From positions 33,976,001 through 34,040,000 of the forward strand of contig OY292278.1 of assembly GCA_958496175.1 (NCBI GenBank): a DNA stretch of 64,000 nt. The letters are read 5' to 3'. A program made the translations under genes and the position numbers. The notes under the pieces were generated by a model. It was not told the origin of the DNA, ran no database searches, and saw only the letters and a list, made by a program, of their open reading frames with translations. This document shows, piece by piece, positions 46,061 to 58,479 of the stretch (the stretch's first letter is position 1; the number at the start of each line of letters is the position of its first letter). The stretch comes from Sisyra terminalis (lineage: Eukaryota > Arthropoda > Insecta > Neuroptera > Sisyridae).

Positions 46061-47750
46061 TTATTTTGTTTCGTTATCTTCTGAAAATGTAATCTATGAG
46101 AAACGATATATACCATTTATAATTTTCATAAAATGTTAAATAAGTACTTAACTCAAAGGAAAAGTTGAAATTTTGACCATCCGCATGTTTTAACCATTAC
46201 TTTTCATAATCTTGTAGTTTAAATCATTAACTTTGTTAACTAAAAAGAAATCATCGATCTCTTTTTCTACTTGCATAAGTGTTCTAGAAAAATGAAAGCT
46301 AATATATAATGACTAAGTGTAAAACTGTTCTCAAAGAATTAGATTTATGTTTAATTCACTCGTGAGAATATTTTCCTGTGATGATTTATAATATGCATTG
46401 TGTAACGAAAATAATCTTTCCATTCTAGTTAATTTCGTCCTGTTGTAAACTTTTGTAGAATCACATTTTCTGTTTATGCTGCTCTAATGTTTTCCGTATT
46501 CATAAGCAAATAGTTATTTACCGCAAACGCCCACTAACATGACATATTCTACCACATCACATACACATTTGCAGCATCACTTTAGAAATTGTTCTTAGGC
46601 CTCTACATATTTGGCTATTCCAGCCGCGTCTCAATTAATTACCGTTTCGGGAAATGTTCCACAACAGGTTATATACTAACTGCTACAACTAACTTTTGAC
46701 ATTAGGGATTTATTTACAATGTTCACGAGTTTATAATGTTGCCTGATTTTAGATTTACGTTTATGTGTACGTACTGTGCCAACATTGTACATAAAACCAA
46801 CGATAGTTAATGTGAATTTTGTGTTTTCTTTTCATGTTGAAAAAAAAATCTACTTCTTCCAGACGAGAAAACCGTACGGGCTGATTCTTTAAATTATATT
46901 TTCACAGACTTAAAAACGTCTCGTGCTAATTAATATTTATTTTGTTAAATTGTTATAGTTGCATAATTGTTTCTAGAATACCTACTATGTTCGCAGTCAC
47001 GAATCCAACAATTATCTCGTACATCTTGGTAGTTTTAAGACGTAATAAAAGTATATTTTAATTATTTCTTAGCTGGAGTAAAGTTTTTTCAAACATTCCA
47101 CTTGAAAATTTGTGAAATAAGTTTTATATATTTTTTTTATGAAAAATTGTTGAATGTTTTAACACGGCATGGTCTTACTATTTAATTAGTTTGGAAGTGT
47201 TTTTATCACAAAACCTACTGTTTTACAATAAACAAAAAACTTTTATTGGAAAATTGTAGGGATTAAATATTTAATACCCACATAGTAAGCAAATTATTTC
47301 TCCTATTGTTAAAACGCTGCAAACCTTTTGAAAGCAATACATTCACGGTTGAACAAATAGTTTTAATGAAAGTTTTAAAATAATGGAAGTAGTTTTTGAT
47401 TGGTTCTATGTACTTTAAATATTATTTCACATTAAGGTGGTTTGAGAACTCCGGAGGATGAGTAGTAAGGATAATTGTACAGGCTTTGTGTGTTAGTTGT
47501 AATTAATTACCACAACATAAATTTAGCCAAAACAATTTGAAGATAGTTATATGTTTACTAGCAAGAAATTGCTAAATGCACTATCCATTAATTACGAAAA
47601 AAAAAATATTAAAAAATTAATTCTAGTACAACTGTTAGAAAAACAAAACAAAAACTATTAAATCCGGCGATGTTGCTACAAAAAAATGATCCGATACACA
47701 ATCTAACATCAACGTATTACACCTATGTATGTAAAAACAAATACCGCATC
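46061..47750. other. No gene recognised
   Basis: AT-rich; upstream parts of the LINE might extend a short way into it but cannot be read. No other element was recognised. Confidence 0.45.
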
Positions 47751-47761
47751 ATAGCCTAACA

Positions 47762-48449
47762 CAGCCTTGGCCAACCCGCGGCCCGCGAAGCCCAAACGTG
47801 CGACCCGCGGTCATGTATGAAGAAATATTTTTTTATAAAATTGGGTATTTCAGAATGTCTTTAAAATAACAATAAAGTTATGAAAATCTATAATTAAGAT
47901 GTTTTGCCCAAAAAATTATTAGTGCCTTTGGATCTACATACGTTTGCGGAGCTTTTTTTCCAAAATGAAATATAATAAAAATAAAAATAGGGCGTCAATA
48001 ACAGACGTAAATTTGGAAAACCAGTTAAGGTGTGCAACATCAACTATTGAAATAGATTTATAAATTAAGCAAGGGAAAAGAAACTCAATCTCGCACTGAA
48101 AGAAGTGGTCATGATAATTGGTTTTATTTAAAATTGTTTGTTTTATGTGTCTTGACTAATTTGATTGCTTAAATTAATTAACATGTTGATTAATATCTAA
48201 ATACAATTTTTATTTGTTCAATATGTGTTTTCTTCATACATCTGACTATAGTATTGTTTTCTTACACTTACCTGATTGTATTTTCACATTACCTCTGCAT
48301 TCATAAAATTTATAAGACTTAAAAAAGAATTAAGCATAAAATTTATAAAGATAAAAAAATGAAATTATTTTTGTATGATGTTTGTATGTGCGGCTCTTAG
48401 AAAATTTTAGGTCGTCAATGCGGCCCGGGGTGCAATTTGGCCAGGGCTG
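47762..48449. mobile_element. hAT-type element (family H2), 688 bp, perfect 8-bp duplication
   Basis: Begins CAGCCTTGGCCAACCCGCGG and ends TTGGCCAGGGCTG (reverse complement CAGCCCTGGCCAA), so the TIRs match at 12 of 13 positions. GCCTAACA is repeated exactly on both sides (47754-47761, 48450-48457). The subterminal G/C-rich stretches (GCGGCCCGCG, CGGCCCGGGG) contrast with the AT-rich centre. There is no transposase; short frames over it are incidental. CAG...CTG ends with an 8-bp duplication place it in hAT. Confidence 0.9.
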
Positions 48450-48592
48450 GCCTAACACAACCAATTCTTACGTTGCCCTTATCGTTTCCTTCGGACTTAA
48501 AAACATGCTCATTGCCAAATCTCTTAAAATCAATATCGCTTTTGAAAATCTCAATTTTAAATTTTACATAGATTACCGTCTACTGTATAAAC

Positions 48593-48823
48593 TAGTGCTT
48601 CTTAACCTAGGGTACGGAAAGGTATTTTTGGGAGTGCAGAAGAAGTCCTTAACTATATAAATTAATAAATTTTTGATATCAAATTTCAATAAATTTTGCA
48701 AAAATGTATTTTTCTATAATAAAAAATCGAAGCACATTTTTTCGTAGTATTTTTCCGTGTAGTGCGGAGACCTAATTTCTAATTAAAAAGGATGCGGATT
48801 ACTTAAAAGGTTAAGAAACACTA
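48593..48823. mobile_element. hAT-type MITE (family H4), 231 bp
   Basis: TIRs TAGTGCTTCTTAACCT (48593-48608) and AGGTTAAGAAACACTA (48808-48823) match at 15 of 16 positions, counting the inverse. Flanks GTATAAAC and GTGTAAAC match at 7 of 8, a slightly decayed 8-bp duplication. It lies only about 140 bp from the H2 element. No coding capacity. Confidence 0.85.
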
Positions 48824-48831
48824 GTGTAAAC

Positions 48832-49200
48832 AATACTTTAAGTTTATTGTAGACTAATTAAGGAAATATAAATAACGTAACTAAATTATAAGTTTAAATG
48901 GGAAACACCATTAAGAAATGGGTTTAAAAAAATCAAAACACAATAATGAGGAATTACGAATATACGGTATTCTGAATGAATGGTGACATGAAGAACTAAG
49001 GATATCAAATCCTGGAATGGAAATAGTTAGAAAAATTATCAAGTACGTTGATTGCTATGGTTCGCTCAGCTACTTGGTCTTAAGCGGAAGAAATAAGGGA
49101 CTCAGGAACATAATAAGTCTTGAAGCTCAACTAATCTTATCGTGGAAATTTCAACTAAACTAACAAAAAATAAGTTATCATAAATTTGAATAAAAGATCA
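48832..49200. other. No gene recognised
   Basis: AT-rich sequence between element H4 and foldback copy 5. A region near 48.95-49.13 kb is more balanced but no motif is certain. Confidence 0.4.
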
Positions 49201-49204
49201 AAAA

Positions 49205-49500
49205 AAATGTTTTTTGAGTTGTTGTCTCCGATACGTACTTCGATTACCAAGAAATCATCATCAGTGATTATCAAATAGATTTGGATTTCTTCATAACTGT
49301 GGTGAGTCAACATTACTTGGAAATCGAAATATGTATCTTATATAAAAAACCATAAATACATTTATTTGAACTTTTGTTCAAATTTATGTTTATATTTCAC
49401 TATTTCAAATACTATTCGGACAGCTATATATTTGATACATTGTTTTTACAGTGAAAACTGTTCAGCTAAAAAATCTTACCTAATTTTTAGTATAATTTTA
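49205..49500 (+). mobile_element. Foldback MITE family FB-A, copy 5
   Basis: The left arm has TACGTACTTCGATTACCAAG and ATCATCATCAGTGATTATCA. The right arm has ACATTACTTGGAAATCGAAA, then CATTTATTTGAACTTTTGTT, CAAATTTATGTTTATATTTC, and the tail AAAACTGTTCAGCTAAAAAAT, shared with copy 1. The arms are more diverged than in copy 3. Confidence 0.65.
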
Positions 49501-52350
49501 AAGGAAATTTTATTAATTTTGGGTTTCAATAAATTTGCAATGAGATTATATTCCATATGCTTTATTATATTTTTAGAAGTTTTTGATGTCAAAGATCTTT
49601 TTTCTTTAAAATAAGTACCAATAAGCATTTTTTTGTTTCTTTCATAAGATGCTAAAAACCAATTGTTTAAGAGATGGAGTGTACAATTTTAATTAAATTT
49701 TGACCACGTGGATATTAAATTATTGTTATTGACCTTTAAAATCAGAAGAATTCTAGACTACAAAATATACACCTTAAGGTATAAAATTTCAAATGAAAAT
49801 GATGATCTATACCCGGGGTTTTTAAGGGAGAAGTTTCACTTCCTGTGAATAATGAAACCATCTTTGAGGCAAAGAGGTTATAAAACCAAATAGAGGGGTT
49901 GAGAAGAACAAGGTGTAGTGTTTCTGTCTTATAAATTGGTATATCAAATTGTTATGGAGCATTGAGATACTCATTTTTTTACCTTATAACGAGAGCAATC
50001 TTCCATATCAGGATGTTAATCCTTCATTACTTCTAAGTAACTTTATGCTTATGAAGTACGAATGAGTCCCAATCTGTAGGCGTTTATCGACTTAGTTTAT
50101 GAAACAATTTTTGGTGAAATTTGACCAAGAAAATAAAAAATATATGTTTTTTCAAATATAAATTCACTAATCTCAATTAAATTGAGGAATGGGTACAAAT
50201 GATTCAAATTTTTTGCGGCAATCTTTACATTTATACTAAATTGTTATTACTATATAATTAAGTCACGCAGGTAAGGTCAGAGGTAGTACCTAAGGCTCAA
50301 TATATTCACTTTAAAAATTCGTTTTTTTCTTTGAACTCATTTACAGTTCAACCACGATTTTATCACTTTGCTGATTCAAGCCCATAAGCCTATCATTACA
50401 AACTCTAAATGGCCACATAAATCGTTCAAGGTATTTCGATTAAGAACGATTTTTTATAAGATTGTCCTAGCTGTTTAGCACAAAATGAGGGGATTTATGT
50501 GCATCGATTATAAGTATAACCGAACAAATAACAAATGAATGTAATTTTTCGTTAAACTCAATTAATAAAATTGGGAATGGAAAAATTTATTTGTCGAATA
50601 AATTAAATAATTGAAAGCCTTTAATGTGGAACACCTACTCTGGCTGGTGTAATTAAAAAAAATGGAACAAGAGGCGGCTTTGTATGCGAGAAATAATAAA
50701 AAAGTGTGTTTTAATCATACGGAAAGATACAAAATATTTTCCCCGTGCTCAATTAGAGTCATTTGTGCAACAATGACACTACTCAAGGGATTAGAAACTC
50801 GCAACCATCACAGCCGTATGCGCTACGAGTAAATCATAATAAGAAGATTGATCAACAGTTGGTTGTAATTTACAAACTGTAAGGTAATCCGACAGTTTGA
50901 CATTAAACTGAGGTGGAGGAAATGATAATTAAACTTTTCATGTGAGATGTTGATTAAATTCATAAAAGCTTTTCCATTTTCTCATTTTGGGGTTTGCATA
51001 TGCTATTCACACCGCACTTTAAGAGTCTATGTAAACGATGAGGTATGATATAGCTCTACGTCAAAAATTTAAATTTATTAATAATTTCGGAGGCTTGAAT
51101 TTAAAGTTAAGTTTTTAAATTAAATTACGTCTGGGTGAAACTAATTTAATGTCATGTTATAAGTGAAAGGTCCATAATTACAGTTTAATTTGATTGACAA
51201 TTTTAGTTGTGAAATCAACTTGTACTAAAACGCCCTCCTTTGTGTAAAACTCGGAAATTAGACAAGTTAATTTCCCTAGACTTTAGTTTGTGTGCAATTG
51301 AAATATTGAAAAGTTATCGAATGAATATTCAGACTTTTTTTGATTGATAAATCTTCTGTTAGGATACACAGTTGTTTCCCTTATCTGGCTCCTCTCAATG
51401 AAATCCTAATTAATCCATAATTTGCCAATAATATGAATGTCAAGAATATTTTTGTCTTCTCTCATTTGAAATTTATTGATATTTTTTAATCTTGTTTATT
51501 TAAAATTTCAAACATTTATCAAGAATACTTGGTGAAAATTTTTTTTGACTTATTACTGAATAAACTTTTGAAATTTTATGATTCACACAATTGAAATATT
51601 TCAATTAAAAGTAAATACCTCCAGCATGTAAATTCCAATGATTATTTCCAACAGTATTTCTAAAGTTATATCACTTAAATTTTCTTTTCGCTACCCTAAT
51701 AATTGGGTTGCTGTTTAATCAGTATCTTTTGATTATAAATCGCTCTTTATATTCCTTGATTGTAATTTAAAAGCTTTTACAGCAATATTTTAAGACGCAC
51801 CTTTTTCTTTTCAATGCTATTCTCTTTGTGATTTCGTTTACGCGGAAATCAATTTAAAAAGTTCATAATTTTAAATCAGGAAAAAACACAAACTTCCGTA
51901 TTTTACTTTTAAAGGTAAGGAAATCCCAAATAAGCTAAGCGGAAAGTCATCGTCTCATGAAAAAACAACATTAATTGCTTTTATAATATGTTTTTGCACG
52001 TTATATAGTTTACAGAACGTATCAACAAATATTGACGAAAAATGGTTTTGTTAAGAATTTCTAGCTGAATTCAGTAGCAGAATTCAGTTAGCAGTTTAAA
52101 TGTTAACATGATTCGATGTTTTATCATCATAATTACTTTCTTTTTAGTTTATAACCTTTGAAAATCAACTTTAAAAGAAGTGTTTAAGGATAACAATGCT
52201 ATTGTTAACAAACGTGTAAGATTACTATTCTTTCTTTTTCTTGAATTAAGAATATTTTAAAACCTGTAGTGGATTTGCCTTGAATGTTAAAAAAAGGTTA
52301 CTTTTTTGTATTTATATATTTTTTTACATGTACCAAACAAAAAGCACTTT
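49501..52350. other. No gene recognised
   Basis: A long AT-rich stretch; 49.80-49.95 and 50.60-50.90 kb are slightly more balanced. No open frame over 80 codons, no repeat ends and no RNA gene seen. It could be intronic. Confidence 0.45.
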
Positions 52351-52358
52351 CTGTAAAC

Positions 52359-52773
52359 TAGTGGTCACCAGAAATTTATAACCATCGATAACTACTTTAT
52401 TTTTTGAAATTCATCATCAACTTCTATAAAAGTAATTTTAAGTTTATTAAAACAAAACTATCAGTGTTCGCAGTGTTAGTATTTTAAGTTTTTAAACGTT
52501 TATTTAAGTACGTTATTTAGTCATTGTGCGAAAATACTTTTTTCACCCAAATAAATTTACAATTATTAATTAATTTTTGGATAGGAAGTCGATATTAAGT
52601 CAACTATAAAAATGTTTAAAAATTTTATTCACGCCGATAGGTGTGTGTTATTGGAATATTGAAAACTCTTTTCCTTTGATCTGTTATCGACTCTCTACAT
52701 CAAATTGACCCCCAATAGTGTTAAATTAACCACGAGGACGAGTGGTCTATATTGATCACTTTGGCGACCCCTG
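52359..52773. mobile_element. hAT-type MITE (family H3), 415 bp, decayed
   Basis: Left end TAGTGGTCACCAGAAATTTA and right end TTTGGCGACCCCTG; their inverse relation CAG(T/G)GGTC(A/G)CCA supports a hAT terminus. A second block near the right end, GTGGTCTATATTGATCAC, is typical of such subterminal repeats. Flanks CTGTAAAC and CTCTTTGC match only 4 of 8. The fragment at 42354 shares this terminus. No coding capacity. Confidence 0.65.
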
Positions 52774-53514
52774 CTCTTTGCAATATAATGACAGAATTAT
52801 AATTACCTACTGTTGACAAGAATTTTCTTCGTTGCTTCTTATTTGAATACTATGAGGAAGTCCAAATCTTGTCAAACTTACAGTGCAATGAATATTTTTA
52901 AGAACCCGACTAGTAAACATACAATAAAAGTCAACTTAATAATCTAAACTATTAATAAAAAAAATAATTACTTTAAACTCCCCTAAATTTTTCACCCAAA
53001 AACACACATATAGACAAAACTATGTAACTGTCTATGGAAAAAGCGACGATAGTATGTAGACTTACTTTAGTCTATAGACATGCAGGTAAAATCAACAACG
53101 ATTTTTCAGATTGCATATTTTTTGCCAATATCATTAAATATATTCCATTTTCTTATCGTACTTTTTATAATCTTTCAATGTGATTTCTTATAAACCACGT
53201 CAAATGTGAAAATCTTCAATAAACATTTATGTATTATTTGAGAACCACATGTTATGTTTCAGCACAATCTAAACATAGGGCAACAATTAACAGTTTTGCT
53301 GATTTTAGTTTCAAATATGTTCACATTACAAAATTTTGGATAATATGTCTTAAGTTTCCCATTCAAAACGAAAAAATTATGATTATTGTTTGTAGGAAAC
53401 TAGTATCAAAACAAGTGATTTCTTATCGATTTGTTTACATTTAATCGCAAAGTTTGTTAATTGGCACAAGTTGATGAATTTGTCCATAATTGTGTACCAA
53501 ACATATAAAGAACG
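52774..53514. other. No gene recognised
   Basis: AT-rich. The 71-codon plus frame at 53229-53444 shows no recognisable motif. Confidence 0.45.
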
Positions 53515-54135
53515 GTGACTAGACAATTGTTCATATAAAAAATATTCATATGAAAATTACCCACAAAAAGTTGCGCACTAGCATTGTTGGTCACACGAAA
53601 GTTGCTCTCATAGAAATTTATTCATAGAGAAAATTCCACTCATAGAAGTTAACGCACATGATATATATCCTCACATGAAATAAACCTACACGAAAAAAAT
53701 ATTTAATTTTAATAATTATTTATCTTATTATTAGTATTTTAATAGAATTGTTAGTAAAGCGATATTATAGGATGTTAAATATAACAAAAATATAACGAAT
53801 TTAGTTAAAGAGAATGCTGAAACTGAAACTTTGTTAGATAATGCCGTCACTAAAAAGGACATGAGCCTTTATTTTCATTTTTTAATTTCTAAATTTGTCA
53901 AAACAAGATAACTTTTTTCAAATAGGTTAACAGTTTATTTCAATACTAATAATAAATAACAAGTATTTAAATAATAAGTAAAATGAATATTTTTTCTATG
54001 GGGAAATTTCTTAGTGAAGATTGTGCGTTAATTTTTGTGTGAGGAATTTTCTATGTTGGCAACTTTTGTGTTAGCAACAATGGTTGTGCGCAAATTTTTG
54101 TGGGCACTTTCTAGTAGGCAACTATCATAGAGCCA
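53515..54135. mobile_element. Foldback element with arms of degenerate 15-17-bp tandem repeats
   Basis: The left arm (about 53530-53700) is a run of short related units: TCATATGAAAATTAC, CCACAAAAAGTTGCG, CACTAGCATTGTTGG, TCACACGAAAGTTGCT, CTCATAGAAATTTATT, CTCATAGAAGTTAACG, CACATGATATATATCC, TCACATGAAATAAACC. The right arm (about 53990-54133), reverse-complemented, has the same series: CCACAAAAATTTGCG, CACAACCATTGTTGCT, AACACAAAAGTTGCC, AACATAGAAAATTCC, TCACACAAAAATTAACG. The order of units is conserved between arms. The central 290 bp is AT-rich and non-coding. Drosophila FB elements also have repeat-built arms, which is an analogy and does not show kinship. Confidence 0.75.
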
Positions 54136-54478
54136 AAAAGAACAATCAAGAGTCATTATTCAAGTATTACTAAATCAGCTTCAATAGCCCTTCGATCCGT
54201 TCTTATATAAGTGTATATTATCCTTTTTAATCGTAATAAAATCCTATGTGTTTGTAAAAAGTGCACCACACATTTAACAGACCTGTATCCAAAATGGCCT
54301 ATTTCAAGGTGCAAACTGCGTCAGCAATCGAATACAGACTAGTTTCTTTGCTTTTGACCAAATTTCGACAATAACAGAATAACACCTATCCCGATTTATA
54401 CAAAACAAAAACACCACAGGATTGGTTGAAATGAGATCATCCGATTAATCGATCATCCCATTGGACCAAATTTGGTCA
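54136..54478. other. No gene recognised; possible part of a solo LTR
   Basis: More balanced composition from about 54240. It may be the upstream half of an LTR-like unit with the TATA-containing repeat below; no LTR partner was found. Confidence 0.3.
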
Positions 54479-54486
54479 AAATTTTG

Positions 54487-54540
54487 TATAAATAAGGATG
54501 GATGTTCAAAATAAATAAATAAGGATGGATGTTCAAAATC
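54487..54540 (+). repeat. Short tandem duplication containing a TATA-like box
   Basis: AATAAGGATGGATGTTCAAAA occurs twice (about 54491-54510 and 54519-54538), preceded once by TATAAATAAG. The surrounding 54.3-54.85 kb has an LTR-like look (TATA-like box, then a stretch ending CCCCTAGCA), but no second LTR or internal coding region was found. Confidence 0.6.
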
Positions 54541-55105
54541 CATCGAAACCAACTCGATCAATCAATGACTCCACCCCACTTCAACTGCGATCGACTAAGT
54601 AAGAAACTTTTCTGTATTCATTGTCGCTGGCAATTTTTCTCTATTATATTATTCTCTATTACATTTGAATTTATTTTATTTTATATTTCCTTTTATTGTA
54701 TGATTGTTTAATTTATTAAATCGACTTCTCCACGAATTGGAGAAGTATACTTTTGATTTATATTTTTCTTTTCATTAATTCTTTACGGCTTAATCCTGAG
54801 CATCCGATTTTTGCTACCTGCCACCCCTAGCAAACGTTTAACATTTAAACAGTGGTGTTTGGTCGTTGTAATATCTACAATATACAAAAGAGAAATGCCA
54901 TGTACTAGAATCGAAGAAGTTTCGAAGCCTTAAGAGGTATAAATGAAAAAAAAAAACAAAATTAAAAAAAAAACGTAGATACACAAATGTTAACTAAACA
55001 TTTACTATTAATTCAGGACTGAAAAACAAAAAAAGTTGCGTTGCCAAATAAAAAAACTATTCATGAGTGCATTAAAATGTTTTTTTAATTCAAATTTATT
55101 TGTAT
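54541..55105. other. No gene recognised
   Basis: The 60-codon plus frame at 54529-54711 has a Cys-containing start and hydrophobic end but no match I know. GACTTCTCCACGAATTGGAGAAGT (54723 onward) contains a 9-bp inverted repeat around a short loop. Confidence 0.4.
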
Positions 55106-56503
55106 ACTAGCTGCTCCCCGCGACTTCGTCTGCGTAACGTATTTTAATTTTCTTATTCTTATACGAAAAAATAATCATACTACATCATACATCAAATAAA
55201 AAATATCGCCAAGTTCAATAAATTTGGTTTTAATTATGACTAAAAAAAGTCGAAAGTTATCAAAATACTCGCATCAAAATAACTCCATCTCCCTTTTTCG
55301 ATTCCCGAATGAACCTTTTGCCAAAAACTATTGCACAATTGCACTGTACAACACAACCGCGAAATTGAAATTTGTACAATTGCACGAAACCCAGTTCTTC
55401 CATAATCATGTATAACCAATTTGTATTTTTAAACTTATTATTGAAATATCTGAATTTCAACTATATAATTAAACCATATTGGATAATCCAGAGTTCACCA
55501 TACACGATTTGGCGTATGCCTTTTGCTCTAGAAGAGGATTTTAAACTTATTTTTTCATTATGATGATATGATTATTTATCATTATGGCTGGAATTGCGAA
55601 CTTTTTCGTGATCCCTTTCACGTACTTGCAAATAAAATATATTGTCCCCCTCAAGAAAAAAATCCTGAATCCACCCTTGTCCGTTAGGGTAGGAATTTTC
55701 AAAAAAAAATATTATCACATGCCTACTTCCTATAAGGAATACACCGAATATTAAATTTTCATCAGTCAGAGGAGTATATAAATACACCATTTTACATATG
55801 CACGGTTTTAAAAACGTTTTTATTTTAAGCTTTATTACTATAATTATTATTATTAATATTACATTTTTTTCGTTAATATTTCCTTACTGAGCAACCCTAA
55901 AGATCTATTTACAACAATTTTGTAAAAAAATAAAGTTTACTGTCAGATTATTATCTATAAAAACATTTATATTTCAGAAATGCAATTTTTTGTACTTTAA
56001 ATTATATTACTGTGCTTTTTAATAGTTCAACTAAAAATATTAATACAAATCATTTTTTAACTCTTAAATACCTTTTCAATGATATATAACTCGCCTATCT
56101 AAAGTATTTTTTTTTTATCCCTCAGTTTTTACGTAGGGGGTACATTCCCTTATTATTTTTAAGGAATGATAAATAGCCTAACGTGTGTGGATAATTGTGT
56201 TGTATCTTAGTATAAAGTTTCATTAAATTCGGTTGTTCCGTTCTTTAGTTAAATCACCCGCGCACGCGATATAAGAAAGTTTTTTGGTAATTTTTTCGCA
56301 CATTATTGGAGTTTAAGTATGGATTCCTATTTTTTTTTTTTTGAAAATTTAATATATATATTTAATATATATATAGCCTATGTTCACCGAAAATAGTGTA
56401 GCTTCTCAACAGTGAAAGAATTTTTCAAATCGGTCAAGTAGTTTCGGAGCCTATTCAAAGCAAAAAAACAATCAAATCTTTCCTCTTTATAATAATAGAT
56501 TAT
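55106..56503 (+). mobile_element. Interspersed element family A, copy 2 (about 1.4 kb)
   Basis: Begins ACTAGCTGCTCCCCGCGACT followed by TCGTCTGCGTAACG, shares the middle and 3' blocks with 37758-39907, and ends near TTATAATAATAGATTA. Relative to copy 1 it lacks about 750 bp in total, including the tRNA-like module and the CAGA run. The small frames on both strands at 55.22-55.56 kb correspond to the conserved middle block. That block contains TTCGATTCCCGAATGAACC in both copies, but stops and indels differ, so coding is not supported. Confidence 0.75.
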
Positions 56504-58258
56504 GACGTGAAAGTTCTGATCATTTTATTCGCACGTGTTATACTTAGCTTCAGTAACTTAGTGCAAATTTGAATCTCGAATGGTTCCAAACACTACCGAC
56601 AATATAGCAATACCGCTATGGAAACATTTTATTTAAATATATTCGTTGGTTTCCTCTTTCCTGTAATTCTGCACTGTACAGAATTTTCTTAATGTCTTTA
56701 GTAATATTTTTCTTAATGTTAAATGCTAGTTTTTATATTATGTGCTTTAAAATCAGTTTAAATAACATGTTTGATTCAATTTAATTTATTGACTCCCCCT
56801 ACTTTTATTGAACTTTTTATTGGTAAAAACGAAGTTATTTTACGTTTACAAACATTTTCAATATTAGATCAAAGTTGTTGCAAGTGTATGCAATATTCAT
56901 TCTGCGCTACCGATCTAATCACGAAAGTTACGATCCGTAAGGTTGAGGTTGATTACAGCAAATATTGAAAGCTCAATACATAATAGGAACGTCTACTTGG
57001 AAGATTCAAGCTCCAACAAGTATAAAACTTGTGTGAATAGATGATATGAGAGCACATTTGTGTTCAGTTTCGAATGGCATTGACAGCTTTTCGAGAAATA
57101 ATCGGGCTCAAGTGAAACACAAAGCATAAAATGAAATCAATAGTCCGGTGTTAAAAGGTTGTGATAGCTAGTCTTTTCAAGATAGCTTTTTACTTTCTAG
57201 TTTTCTAGTTCAGCGCATAACAACACTTGCCCCATACTTATTATATTGAAGTTTCCGTCTAACAATGCCGGAAAAATATAAATAACTTAAACTATTTCTC
57301 AAAATTTTCCACGTATATGCTAATACCAAGACAAGTTTGCTAGGAAAATTAACCAAGAAAAATAAAGAACTCTGTCAATAAGGAACATATTTTGCTTCTT
57401 TTTTCCTCTTCTGTTTGACTATCAATTAATTTTCTTGTCGATCTAACATAAGAGAAATTTGGCATTGTAACATTTATCTTTAGTTTGCCAAAGTTACGAG
57501 AAAGGAATGTCATTGACATAAGACAGCACCACATGCCGGAGAGTAAAAAAACTTACAAAAAATAATGAACCTGTTAATGGAATTTAGAACTTTATAATAC
57601 AAAATTCAAGAAAATAATGTTAATTATAAACTTTTAAATATTAAGCTTTTGTTGGGTACTTCCTACATAGTATTCGCAACAAAATCGTTATGAAACTTTA
57701 ATTACCTCAAATACGTAAAGAAATTCGTGGTAATAAATTGTTTCAGCTTCAGCTACAAAGATTCTACATCAATCCGAGAGCCAGTACAGCTATTTTAACG
57801 ACCTTAAATCCCATTAGTAACGTTATAAGCTTTAATAAGGCTCATTTGTTCCGAAAATAGTCGGAGGGTTAGTAATGAATGAAATGAAAGATCAAAAATA
57901 GCCTACACACAAAGCAATAATAAGCCGCAGAAACTGTAATTTCAAGTAACAACTCGTTTCTATTGAATTCGAAAGTTTACGCAAATTAATGAAACATTTC
58001 ATAACGCAAGTACATAATTCATGATTGTGAATAACATTTCTAAAGCTTAGAATATAAATAGTCATATAGTTTCATTGTACTTTGTTTCATTCAACCAAAT
58101 TACAGAACTAAAAAAAATTATACTGTAAACAACTGGGTTTTTAGAAAATAAATATATCCTATAAGATATAAGCACTAATTTCTTAAAAATAACCACATTT
58201 GAAAATGGTATTAGTTTTTAAATTTCAGAGAATTTTTTTTTCAAAAAAGAAGAAAATA
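56504..58258. other. No gene recognised
   Basis: AT-rich with no domain-bearing frame. GAATGGTTCCAAACACT near 56577-56593 resembles sequence at 62024. Confidence 0.45.
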
Positions 58259-58276
58259 TTAAAATGCACCACTTAC

Positions 58277-58479
58277 TAATTTAATAGTCATTACGAATTC
58301 GGATAATTGCTTCTGTAAACATGAATTTTCTGGAGTGTTGACGGGCCGGTATAAGCTTGGATCAGGAACGTCGAAATTTGAAAACTGTTTTTGAATGGTT
58401 TCGATATTATTCCTGTACGTATTGTTCACTCGAATGCAATTTCTACGTAAATTTTGGCATTTAAGAAATGAAGTAGTGA
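58277..58479 (-). other. Exon-like segment of unknown gene
   Basis: On the minus strand a frame free of stops runs from an acceptor-like AATAACAG (boundary at 58480/58479) to a consensus donor TTA|GTAAGT (58277/58276), giving 203 nt. It reads TTSFLKCQNLRRNCIRVNNT, then NIETIQKQFSNFDVPDPSLY, RPVNTPENSCLQKQLSEFVM. The composition (Asn, Gln, Ser, Pro, three Cys) looks protein-like rather than AT-random, and there is no ATG start, as expected of an internal exon. I cannot assign a family. Its 5' two thirds lie inside the 58348-58940 palindrome, whose other arm carries a diverged, broken copy (TSSFLECQSLRTNCK). It could instead be a gene fragment captured by an element. Confidence 0.35.

Noticed and set aside
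48382..48660. 92-codon plus frame
   Set aside because: Overlaps the right end of hAT-type element H2, its flank and the left end of H4; chance frame.
54240..54850. Solo LTR of a Ty3- or Bel-like retrotransposon
   Set aside because: TATA-like box and a terminal-looking stretch only; no target duplication, second LTR, primer-binding site or coding region.
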